DNA from: Corbicula japonica
Lineage: Eukaryota; Mollusca; Bivalvia; Venerida; Cyrenidae
Direction of reading: 5' to 3'
Length of the DNA: 64,000 nucleotides
NCBI GenBank assembly: GCA_038501625.1
Contig: JAZAYU010000004.1
Location: forward strand, 17,378,957 to 17,442,956
Position 1 is the first letter of the stretch; every line of letters begins with the position of its first letter. The notes under the pieces are model-generated. The model saw nothing but the letters and a program-made list of their open reading frames with translations, was not told the DNA's origin and ran no database searches. Position numbers and translations under genes: made by a program. Shown here piece after piece: positions 1 to 32,100 of the stretch.

Positions 1-291
1 TAACTTTAAAAAAAAAGCTACCCAAGGACAATATTCAAATCACATCATGGAAATATTTATAATTTTGAAACTACTATTGCCAAACAACTCTATACGCCTT
101 TCACATCCTAGGGACATAAATATTTGTAGGTGAGTTATAGGTGTTGTTGGTAATGATGTTGTGTATAGCTTAGAGTGAGACTTTTTGGTAATGATTGAGG
201 GAATGGCTAAGAAGAAGACAATTTGTTTCATGAAAAAAAGCTGAAACCTTAACCCCCCCCCCCCTTAACTGCTTTAACTTCTCCATGTTCT

Positions 292-440
292 CCAAGTTGC
301 AACCAGTGTAGATCCAGATCAGTGCACACCGATATGGATCTACACTGGTTACCACTTGGTCAGAAATAAATCAATATATCTATAAGCGAACAGTGTAGAT
401 GAGACAGCATCAAGTTGCTACACTGTTCACCCATGGATAA
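292..440 (+). mobile_element. TTAA-class MITE, truncated copy
   Basis: Paired hairpin modules GTGTAGATCCAGATCAG / ATGGATCTACACTGG are present; both terminal CCCTTTACTCC repeats are missing. Lies in the intron after FOXK exon 7. Confidence 0.7.
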
Positions 441-489
441 CAGCCACATTTCATAGAGTAAAGGGTAAATTTGAAAATCAAATGTTTAC

Positions 490-19871
<19,382 letters not shown>

Positions 19872-20462
19872 TTACATCAAGATTTTACCCACAATGCAAT
19901 ACTTTTTGTCTACAGTCTGTTTCAACATTTTTGTTACGCCCTGCAGGAAAATGAATATTTGTTTGTAATATTTATAATTTTTCAAAAATAATACGCAAGT
20001 GTATGCTGTTAATCCATTTCTTTAACTTAATTACTACAGCACGCGATAGCCGTGCATTTTTTACCGAGACGTTTCTTAAAACAGACTATATCATAGACGG
20101 TGACAGAATTCAATAATATTTACTATTTGCTGCGGAAAAAATAGGTTAGAATAAAAATAGCAATAAAAAGTCGGTCTTCAATATTGATAAGTCGGTGATT
20201 CAGATTGTATTGAGTATTCACTCATGATTTTATAATATTTCTGATTTGCTTTAACTTCTGCAATAATTAGAGTTAAAGTACATTCTTAGATACCCCACCC
20301 TACTAAATCGCACACATACTTGTTCAGGCTTAATTAAGTTAATATAGCTCCAATTATTTTTTTAATAGATTGGAAATGGAATCGAGGAATGAAAAAAAAA
20401 AACTCAAGTGAACATTTAAATCAATCAGTAGCAAACACACACACAAAAAAAAGAAGCGAGAG

Positions 20463-20573
<111 letters not shown>

Positions 20574-21284
20574 TATGTATAACAATAATGAAACAACTCC
20601 ACTTAAGTTCCGTCTGCTTCTTATTTGAGCGAGCATGTACTGGTTGCCATTGTGTTATATAACTCTAACCCACCCACCAACTACAATTGAATAATGTATG
20701 CGAATTCCTAAAATAAATGTCTCGAAAGTCAGTGTCAACCCAAATGGTCCGGTAATCGATTATACTTACCAGGACCAGAATCTGCAGGAGCAAAACAAAA
20801 CTGATAAAAGTCGCTACTTATATTAATTAAAGCTTCATTTTCAAGATTTGCCTAAACAATCAATTCAACGCCACCGAACGAGTAAACACCAAAACATGCA
20901 GAACGCACTATTGAATATTAAGCAAATATGACGAATTCAGCATTTTTTTTATTTATTTGTACAACAGAACACGTGTAGCATTTCATCGGTATTAAAACCA
21001 TTTGACTGCTTGTCACCATTTAGGTGCACTGTTTATATGAATTTTCAGAGAAATAACTTTAGATTTGTTTATTATTCTAAAATAGCACTTACCAAGAAGG
21101 TATCCGGTATTTAATAACAAGATATTAGCTTAACATTCAATGCGTTTTCTCACTTCTTATTTTCGTGAGAATTTGGATCTTAAACTCAAATACATTATTA
21201 TTATGTTTGTTATTCAACATTTTAATCTGAAAAAAAATCTTAAAAGATGTTTATTTTTCACCGATATGCCAAGTGAATGAAAAC

Positions 21285-21293
21285 AACAACAAC

Positions 21294-21326
<33 letters not shown>

Positions 21327-21340
21327 CATCATCATCATCC
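21285..21340. repeat. Compound AAC/AAT/ATC microsatellite
   Basis: AAC repeats run into about twelve AAT repeats, then ATC repeats, in the intergenic stretch. Confidence 0.95.
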
Positions 21341-22651
21341 TTGATTATGATTATTATGTTAATCCCTACTTATATTAAATTGTTCAGAAATTTTCCAACG
21401 TAGAATTAAGCTTAAACTGGCTACTTTGTCCATAAAAAGCAGGATACGAAGTTGTGTAACACGCTTATATACCTGCTGCTAATCACATGTATATGAAAAT
21501 TTTATCGAAATCAAGTGTTCGTAATCAACAAAAATTTAGAACAAATGTTTATGTTGATTTATGAAAATTCTGGAAATAAATATGTAGACGGGTGCAGTAC
21601 CAGTGTAGACATTGAGTTCCGCTCGGCCCGGTGCTGAGAGGCCTGGACAGTGATATTCATTTGCAAAGTCAATCAAACCCTGTCTGCAATCTTTTTATAT
21701 CCAGCAAATAAGTTTTTATAACAATAGCATCTGTGTCATTCATTTTTTCGGATATGCAAAGATAGGCCAAGCTTGAAATTATGTATACCGGATTGTTTTA
21801 AAATAATTTAAAGTTCATCAATTAAAACTCGATTTTTGTTAGATAATACCATGTTGCTCTATTATCCATGCAAACACTATTTCCGCTTCCGTGCTTTGAG
21901 CTATTAAAAAGACATTAAAAGAGTTTAACATGTTGCCATGTTGTTTAATGTTATCCTTTAAACCTAAATGAGAAAGGCGTTTACTAGCAACTTTTGAATT
22001 TATGTTCTGAAAATCAGTCTGGCCATTACTTTATAAGCCCTAGATGCATTGCTATGAAAAATCAGTTTTTATTAGTACTGAATAGAAACTTCTTCCTAAC
22101 GGTGTTCTGAATGTTTAATCCTTAAACTCATTACTGCCTTTGGCATTCTGGCCATTTTTCACTGCGGTGATAAGCACGTTATGGGATAGGTATCAAGGTC
22201 CACAAGCAGTATTATCAGTTACGCCCTTTGATGGTCGTTGGGCACGATAGTTACGTATATGTTAATGCAATAATGGTACTTCTAAAACAACGATTATTTT
22301 AATATTTCGACCAGCTATAAGATGGGTGGTTTCATTATCTTAGACAATACATATTTGGATATTGTTCAATCACACATAATAAATATTTCCTGATTTAATT
22401 TTTTTTGCATGTGGTGTCCTCTGTGGAGTATCCCCTGTCAAAATTCTCTTCTGTCTATGAATTTCGCTCATGATTACTTCATTTAGCGCAAATCCAATCT
22501 TTAATGAGGGGACCATACGCCGCCAAAGCCGCTGACCACGGAATAGTATTAATCTGAAAAAGCAGTTAAGTTTCCATGTTCACACCATCGTTTGAGATGA
22601 ATTGAAATTGTACTGTTTAATGGTTACAAATATTGATTTGCGCTCCACCCT

Positions 22652-22737
22652 GGGCTGAAGGTTATGAAATACAGCAAGGAAACCAGTCTAAAATCTCAAG
22701 CATCTGATTGGCTGAAATGGCGACTATAACTTTGGAC
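22652..22737. mobile_element. Palindromic fold-back MITE, left half only
   Basis: One arm, GGGCTGAAGGTTATGAAAT to GGCTGAAATGGCGAC, then unrelated DNA. It lies about 275 bp upstream of the CFAP52 X-box. Loss of the other arm fits hairpin-induced deletion. Confidence 0.75.
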
Positions 22738-23012
22738 ACAGTGGTCTATATATTATATGCGGCATGAGTAGTATTATACATTTACATTACTGTCCATGAA
22801 CAGACACAATCAAACCGAGCCTGAATATTTTCAGTTTCTTCGTTTACATTGGCTTTCAATGTTCTTTAATTTTTTTTTATTGTTGATAATACATGGTGTA
22901 TTGTGTTATATCTATTGTCCAGCTTTGTGAAAAGCTGGAGCTTGTTGAACTGTTTTTTACGTCAGTAACCTCCCTTAGATTTAGCAGGTGGCGTTGTTGG
23001 GTCGCCATGATT

Positions 23013-23027
23013 GTTACCGATAGCAAC
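23013..23027 (+). promoter_or_regulatory. X-box, RFX binding site of CFAP52
   Basis: GTTACC-GAT-AGCAAC matches the RFX consensus GTNRCC-N(0-3)-RGYAAC at every constrained base. It lies 83 bp before the CFAP52 ATG, the position typical of ciliary-gene X-boxes. An ATG at 23007 opens an 8-codon frame through it; transcription probably starts downstream. Confidence 0.85.
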
Positions 23028-23109
23028 CAGTAAATTTCGAAGTCGTGAAGCTGTGTTAGTTCTACCAGGAGGTTTTGTTCACATTTTATACCTCCTTAGA
23101 AAGAAAAAG

Positions 23110-26100
23110 ATGGATAAGCAACAACAGGAAGAAGCATATGAAGTTCCAAGATTAGATCTAGAGTCTGTTATTGGATTTAATGGTAAAATGTCTTTTTTAT
23201 TTTAAAAATACACCTTGTTTGGATACTCACCAAATTTGATTGCCGTATTGTCGCAGAGCATCGCCAGCATGCCTACCAACAGGGTTTTCATCAGGATCTT
23301 ACCATCTTGAAACATATTTAAGATTTAAAAGATACATATGAGTAGAAATATTGTTTGATGTTGAAATCAACAATTCAACATTGAATAAAACTTAATTTAT
23401 ATAAAAAAATCGCACTGCAAGGAGGCATGTTCAACTATGATTGGGTAGAATCTAGTTTGGCAGACCCCGGTATTCGAAACAAATAGACCAGCGGCGTTTG
23501 AGCAAGAAGAGTGGGTGTGTGGGGGCAGTAGCCCCCATTTAAACTCTATATACTTGAAATTTGTTTGACACACAAGGATACCAATGAATTTTCTCATAAG
23601 CAATGCTCTTTAGAGTTAGGGTCTGCTTAACAAGATGTGTTCCCCACGATTTTATATCATATCTTTGTAAAGAATTATATAGTATTGTAAATATAATATT
23701 AAGGTTTTAGCAGAATTGCTGATCAAACATATTATGGTTGAGCCTATCAAATATATCATTGTTAGATGAATGTTCATTGATACGAGAGTTTGATGCCTCT
23801 CACTTTCATAAATAACTTTAAATAGACTTTTTAGTAATAGTTAGAAAGTAGTGCTGTATGGTATAATATGTCAGACTGTCCTGTTGATAGTAATATGAAG
23901 TCCAAGTATTGTAGGGTTCGAGGGTGAATGACTACAAATATTTGTATCTACAGTGGTGTGGGGCAAGTCTGCACATTGCCAAACTCTGCGCACCAGATTT
24001 GCATGTTAACAAAAAAACTGATATAATAAGAACCAACTGCAAACAGTGTTTTTTGTCAAGAAATAAGGCAATTTTTGAAAATTCTGATGGGTACATCTTG
24101 CTATTAACTGTCTTGTAAGTAAATAACTACTCTAAAGAGCCAGAATGATCAAATAAATTTAATTTATATACCTCCCCACTCCAAATCTTCCACATTTTGA
24201 CAGCTGTTATCCAAATAAATGTTTGTTATTTATACTGACCTTTCACTTAATATTCTTTTCAAAGGTTGGCAGCTTTGGAGAGTGGTAAATTTTAACAGAA
24301 ACAAAAAAAATGATATTAAACATAGGCATGAGCAGAGTTGGGCAACAATTTTTACATCATGTAAACACAGGTGTGCTTTCAGTATGACATCATTTTAAAG
24401 CCTTATAAGAAAATTAATGCACACAAATGACAACAAACCAATTCCTGAATGGATACAGTTTCTTTCCGGTAGGCAACTACCTTTAGATACTGAATGTGTT
24501 ATACACCACAGAGCTTTTATGATAGGTGCGCAGACTTGCCCCACACCACTGTATGTAACTTTTTTTTACAGAATTATATGCACTGACACCTTTTGAACGT
24601 GAAACACTATCTAAGTAAAAATAATGAATAGATTATTGGCCAGAAAGCCAGTTTTCAATTGTACTTGGTCTTCATGATTCTCTTATTTCTTCCATTCAGT
24701 ATCTAGTGCATTTTAAGATCTCTTAAACAGTTGTCTAGTTTTTCTATATGTATTGTTCCATTTTATATCCATTTTTTACCTGATCAAAATTATGTCTTCC
24801 ACTCATTCATCAGATATATTTCTGTCTTTATATTTAAGGCACAGTAACAGGAGGCTTAAAGGTTCATCCAGACAGACAACACATCATCTATCCTCTAGGT
24901 TGTGCTGTGGTCATAGAAGACATAAGTGGACATGGAAAGCCCTGTCTTCTCTGGGGACATACAGATTATGTCACATGTATTGCTATTTCAAACAAGAATG
25001 GAGATCTAATTGCATCAGGACAGAAAACCTACATGGGGTTCAAGGTATATATTTGTGGCAATGTGATCCAAAAAACTCACAATACATTTATTAGAAATTT
25101 TATTTTTGTTTCCTGATTTTAGATTTTTTAAGTTAATTATGTTTTACACTGGTTGCACATGCAATGAAATACATATAATTATATGTAGTAAAGGGTTACC
25201 ATTATCACCTTAAGTCTTGGGAGTTAAAAATAATTTATTTTTTTGTGTCCCAATATTAAGGGTTGCAAAAAATATAAGTGGGTATTGTTGATTTGTATGC
25301 ATGCCCAGTAATGTCTAAAGACATGGACATATGGATTGACTGTTATATGTTGTAGTAGAATTCTTACTTTTAATATGAAATCAAACAATTTTGTTATTTT
25401 TTATTATTTTGTCTACAGTTTGTAGAATAAAACCATTGACTTTTTTCTCAAAACTTGTTGACTTCAAACCTTTGTCTGTCATTGGAAAGACACTCACCTT
25501 AGGCTGTTATCTATACCTGCATAATCAGTCTAGCAAGTTATTGACAATAAGCAGATAAAAGAACAAGAGTGAAATACTTTGAATACCGCCTGGTATACAG
25601 TTATTTAAAATGAAAACGATAGCCGTTAATAATACAGAGGAGCGTAAGTAAAGAAAAGTAGGGTACATTAATACTTTATATACTTTTCTTTCTCTCAACA
25701 TCAAAAACATGGTTCGACAATTACCAAGTGCATATCTCATGTCCCAAAATTTAGGAATGTGAAAATAACATTTTTCAAAGTGTCCCAAAACTAAGGGACA
25801 TTGAAAAATACTGATCCTTTAATTGTCCCAAAATTTAGTGACACAAAAATAAATAATTTTCATGAAAAATAAGGGTTTCCAATATTAAGGGTGTCCCCAG
25901 ACTGGGGGTGATTACGGTATATTGTGTTTTGGCTCTATTTTGTTTCATCATCTGCTTTCTTTTTCTTGCAGGCAGCAGCAATAGTGTGGGACTACAGATC
26001 ACAAAAACCTCTCTACAGACTAGAATTACATAAAGTGAACATTCAGGCTCTAGTTTTCTCACCAAATGATTTGTACCTAGCGTCTCTAGGTGGATGTGAT

Positions 26101-29100
26101 GATGGCAGGTTAGTAGAATTGCTGATCAGTATGGTTATTAATTAAAATTTACAAAGTGATGCATTATTCCAGATTGTTAGTTTTCATTATTTAGTTTTTC
26201 TTAATTTTGTCATAGTAATACTCTGAAACACAGAGAAAAAAATGTTGTTGTTACTTAAACTTTTCAAGTACACTGATGTGTAATAGCATCAAAGGATGAT
26301 AGATTATTTAAAAAGTGACTAGAAATTGCAAAGCAATATTAACATATTAGTTCGATTAATGTCATTTGGAATTTTGAGGATGGATTTTAAATGGCATACA
26401 CAATGCCACTACACGTATTAGTTTTTTTGCAGAGTATTATCAGTGCTGACTGATAATCAGTGTTGTTGATGATGTTGTTTCAGTATATCTATACATTCAT
26501 TACAAAATAACAGCTAAAGGGTCATATTCAGTCATAAAAGCCTGCACATTCTGCAAGTAATACTGTCATATGTATACTGACATAGTGATATTAAACGAAT
26601 GCAAAAAGAAGATGTAAAAAATTACACAATACTCAGTGAATTAATTGCATATCTTCCGTTGATTAAATATTATTATAAAACTAAGTTGTAATATAATTTA
26701 TAATGTTATTTCAGTGTGGTTATTTGGGACATGAAGAATGGTCAGCCAATCTGTGGATCCCCAGCTCAAGTGGAGAGTGCTGGAAACACGTTGTGTATCA
26801 GCTTCTCCAACACTCGAGATGACATCTTTGTTACAGGAGGAGAGTAAGTTCTTAGGACCCATGCATCTAGCTTCTTCCAGGAGTTCCATTTGACCCAAGA
26901 GTTGACCTTTGACTTGAAATTTCCATAAAGCCTCATTTTGACCCCTACAATTTTAGCTGAAGGCTTATTTTTTCCTTAAATTAGGGTTATTTTGAATATT
27001 AATTGGCTGAATCCCATGATAATGATGAAAATGAACCTTTAGATTCAGCAGCTAGTGGAACCTCTGCTCTCCGCTTCTGCCTCATGGTCCATTGTTCTTC
27101 ATTCCCAGGGCCCCATCAAACCTACGTTGTCTCTTTTCATTGGACCCATTTATTTTAATTTGTTCCTTCAAATACTGGTCTTTCTAGGGCTAACCAGCCT
27201 GTAAGTACCTTTATCTAAGTCCTTTCAAGCTCTTTCCTGAACCCATCAACATTGGTGTTTTTATTATTATATTAACAGTGGGTCTTCATGGGACCCATTA
27301 ACCTTAGCTGTGCGCAAGATCCATTGTTGTTAGCCGTTTTCTTCTATCAGCATTTTCCGAGACTTTTCAATACAAGCTTGTCATTTCAAAACCAGTTATT
27401 ACCATGGGGAGTCTTGGAACATCCACACAGCTGCTGCTGTTTACGATCAATCTCAAGTCTTGCCAAGTTGCTTTCCAGGGGGAGTCTCAGCATTACATGT
27501 ATAAGATGCAACTGCAGCTCTTAACTCAAGCCTTGCTAAGTTGCTTTGACCCTCCAACTCAAGCGAGAACCTTCAGCTTTTTCCTGCCAGAGAAGCTCTT
27601 TCCTTGCAACCTTAGCCCTTAGACCCTGCTCTGTCAGATCCTATCAGCCTTGGGTCATCCATCAAACTTGTGTTTTCTGGTTGTTGCAACATGGTTGGAA
27701 TGAAAAAAAGTTATTTTCTTGTGTAATAAGGATATTGATTTTAATTATTCTGTAATCATTTTTATTGCAAATACTTTAAAATGTTATTAATATCTTTATC
27801 CCCAAGTTTCATATCATACATTAACTTTCATTGACATTTTTAAGAATTTAAAAAAGCCAACAAATTGAGTCTTTCACTGACATATATTATACAGGTCAAC
27901 ATTGAGAGTCTGGGAACTTGATGTAGAAAACCGAAAGATCAGACCATCAGAGGTGGACATGGGACAGATCAAGAGACGAGTAGAATGTATATCGGTATGT
28001 CATTGTTTTCATCTGAAGTTGCACAACTATAACACAATTGTTAACAGACAAATTTACCAGTAAGAAGCTCAGAGACACCTACTTGAAACAATTTACTGAT
28101 AGTGTGTTCAACTGCTGTACTGCTTTATCTACTAAAATAGGCATAGCATTAAAACAAAACTGTTGACTTTTCAGTCTATGACCAGAGAATACTTTTATCT
28201 AACAATTAGGCAGTGGTTTGTATATTCTCTGCACAAAACAGACATGAAGAATTGTCTTTAACCCCTTACTCCATACACATGTTCTATCACATATGTGAAC
28301 AGTGTAGATCCAGATCAGATGGCACATCTGTTCTGTTTGATCAGGATCAACACTTCACTTCTTGATCAGAAATAACCTTATATAAAAGGGGAACATTGTA
28401 GATCCAGATCTGATGACATGAATGTGCATATCTGTGGGGTAATAGTTTAATAGTGAAATTGTATACAGAAGTGAATAGTCATATATTTTTTCCCTTACAG
28501 ATGGACGACTCCAATCCAAACAGCCCTTTCTTCTTCTGCGGTACTTCCACTGGAGATATACTAGCAATCAACATGAAAACCAAACGCTTCCAGTACAAAG
28601 CTCCAGAGAAAAATAACTTTGAAAATGGAGTTACAGCTCTTGCTCATCTTAAGAACAGCAACTTCCTTGTTGGAACAGGCTGTGGAAAACTGTATGAGCT
28701 CAAGTTTCCTCTACCAAGTGACAACAAGAAACCAACTAAACCAAAAGAAGTCCGGTAAGTTGTGTAGAGGTGGATAAGTTATTCTACTTTTAGGGGTTTT
28801 AATTGATGCAGATTCTTGCATTTTTTTAAGCAAATTTGGATTTTTCCACTTTTGACACTACATGAATCTGGGATCATTTTGTTGTAGGCATAGTAGAAAT
28901 TCAGAAAAATGTTAAAATTTTGCAAGAAAACTGAAAAAAAAATTGTTAATTGTATTTAAAATATGAAATGTAAATATAAATTTGACCCAATAAAATAAAC
29001 TCGAATGAAGTTTCAGTAATGTTGTAAGTAGTTAATTCTGTTGTTTGTTGAAAATTGGAGCATGTAAGTTGTTAGATATTAGCAGTGTGACAGGTTTGCT

Positions 29101-32100
29101 ATTAACTGTCTGTTGATGACTGGCACTTTTTTGTTGTCAAAGGGGCAGTGTGACTGGTTTTGTTATTTGTTGTCAGTAAAATAGTGTGACTAGTTTTGTA
29201 ATTGGTTGTCAGAGGAGCAGTGTGATAGGTATTGTTATTTTGTCATAGGAGCAGTGTGCCTTTTGTTATTGGTTGTCAGATGAACAGCGCAACTGTTAGT
29301 GTTATTGGTTGTCACAGGAGCAGTGTTTTTTTGTCATTGGTTGTTCGTTGAAGCTGAAGGATGTATTGTTTGGAGTTGTCAGTGTAACTGTTTGACATCG
29401 ATTGCTATAAATTATTCATGCAAGTATTTCTGTTGGTTGTCAGGTGCTGGCAGGATGAAACAGTGAAGAGTAACAGAGATGCTGCCATCACATCAATAGC
29501 TTTAAGAGGAGCTGGACACCAGGTGACTGTTATTTTCTTAATTATGTAAAATAAGCTTTTATCTTCTATTTATAGTTATCATTTAATGTCATTACAAGGT
29601 AAATGCTTTGCATGATAATATTCCTGCAGAGTGAGTGATGACCAGAGGAGTGAAGTTGGGTATTAACTATTAATGTCTAATACCATACTTGTACAACAGT
29701 TTTGTTAATTTTTCCATGTAAATGTATTAAGAGTACCATTATTCTATTAATGAGCACTCACTTTGCCATTTAGTTTTTTTGGTTCCATGATAGTGAATAA
29801 TACAAAGGTCATAATTGGGGTAAACATTTTCACCTCTTCATAATCTTAACACTTAACTGTAATAGAGTTACTCTGTACAATAGATAAACCTTTATTGTGT
29901 GGGCACATTCATGCCGTCTGATCAGAATGTACACTGTTCACATTTAGATTCATTAGGTCATTTCTGACCAACATGCGACCAGTCCAGATCCAAATCAGAC
30001 AGCACAGATGTGCCAGCTTATCTAGATCTACACTGGTTGCACAGGCATTTAAGGTGGATGGACACGTTGCTCAGCCAGTTCTGACGTCAAAAATTAAATA
30101 TTGTTTAAATCTTATGAAATTTTGCCCTTTATTGAAATATGCAAAATATTTCCACTTGCCGACGACGGTTATTGAAACACAACGCCATCTATCGAGGCAC
30201 CCTGAGGCACCATCCACCTTAAACATGTAGATATGAGGAGTAAAAGGTTAAATCTTGATTACAATTGATTCTTGTTTAGCTGGGTTCATAAAACTTAAGA
30301 CAAGTGTCAGTGAAGCATCATGATCTCTTGATATTTTAACAGATTAGGTTTTAACAGTGAAAAGGTGGTCAAATACATAATGAATAAAAAAATAAATAAT
30401 TATTTGACATGTATTTCAGTTCTTTGTGGGCACTGCCAATGCTAGAATGTACAAGTTCAGTTACGAGAGTACCAATAAGTCTGGCGTACCATCATTTGAT
30501 AGCTGCGAACTCACCAAAACCTGCCACTCAAGCAGAGTTAATGACGTCATCTTTCCCCCGTAAGTAACAAGTAACTGTTTATATTTGAAAAATAGTAAAA
30601 AGAATTAAAACATATCAATGCATATTTTCACCCTGTGCTCTGTAGATACTTTTTAAATCCTATCAAATGCAGTCACTTTAATAAATTAATTTACAAATAT
30701 CAAAAAAGAAAGGTTGAAAAGATCTAATCTCTTTAAATCTTATATGTTAATATAAACTTTACTCCATAAATATGGTTTTCATCACATTAATGACAATTGT
30801 AGATCCAGATCAGCATGCACATCTGTACAGTCTGATCTGGATCTACACTGTTTGCTTCTTGGCTGGAAATGGTCATACAAATCTTGAAGTGTGCAGTGAA
30901 GGTCCTGATTAGACTGCACAGATGTGCAGGTTGGTCTGGATCTGCTCTGTTTGCCTATGGAATAACAATCATATTCAATGGAGTAAATGATTAATGTTAG
31001 ATGTAGTTAAATATTACGACATTTGACAACAATCATCTATTTTTGGTTTCAGTGGTACCTCCGATATCATTCTCACCTGTCAGAAGGAACAGATTCGTAT
31101 CTGGGCTTTAAAGACTATGAAGGAGTTGAAGAGACATATAGTACCTAACATGACCTGTAATGCTATTGCACTTGCTTGTAATGGACAAGCTATTGTTTCA
31201 GGTAACATAGTATAATAAACTTGTTGGATCTTACCCATCAATGGTTTTGTACAGAACAAATGTATGCACGAATGAGCCAATTCATTTTATATTAACTCCT
31301 GTTAAAGCATCATGATTATTCCTGAAAGATTAATTTGTGTGAATTTTTTTGAGCAACCAGGGTAGATCCAGATCAGTCTGCACATCCAGACAGTCTAATT
31401 AGGATATTAACTGTTCACTTCTTAGTCAGATAAATTATATTCTAATCTTAAAGTGAACAGTGTAGATCCAATCAGACTTGAAGAATGTGCAAACTGATCT
31501 GGAGCTAAACTGGTCACCAACTGTATATAAGTGGTACCCATGGAGTAAAGGGTAATATATATATATTGAAATTCCAAGCAATGATTTAACCATTTATTAT
31601 AAAAAAAAAATTCAAGTGTCCATGCATCATTGTTTTACATTTTAATTAGTGGGTTGATTTCAGATATGAAATATTGTTTATTGAAGTCATCGTTACAAAT
31701 TTGGTGTTGATTTCCATAAAATTACATGATATGTGGATTATGGTAAACATTGACAATATGTAAATATAATATCAGACATATTAGGGCCCTCCTCTAAAAT
31801 ATGGTCATTGCATAATTGAATAATATACACAGCCTCCTTTTGCACATACTGCATAATATAAATGATGTTTATAGCTTTTGTTGAAGATATTTCATTACTG
31901 ATATATTTTTGGCTATCTGAATCATATCCCTAAGAAATAAATATTTCAAAGAATGCAACTAAAATAATGAATTCACAGTATATATCCTTGCCATGTGGTA
32001 AGACGATACATTAACATATGCTGTGTTCCTTTCAGCCTGGGACGATGGAATTATCCGTGTGTTTGGTTTCAACGGTAAGGCTGGCAACGACCTTGTGCTG

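Noticed and set aside
24753..25094. 113-codon open frame over CFAP52 exon 2
   Set aside because: It is a shifted frame; the WD40-like frame of exon 2 at 24839-25044 matches the CFAP52 pattern and both splice sites.
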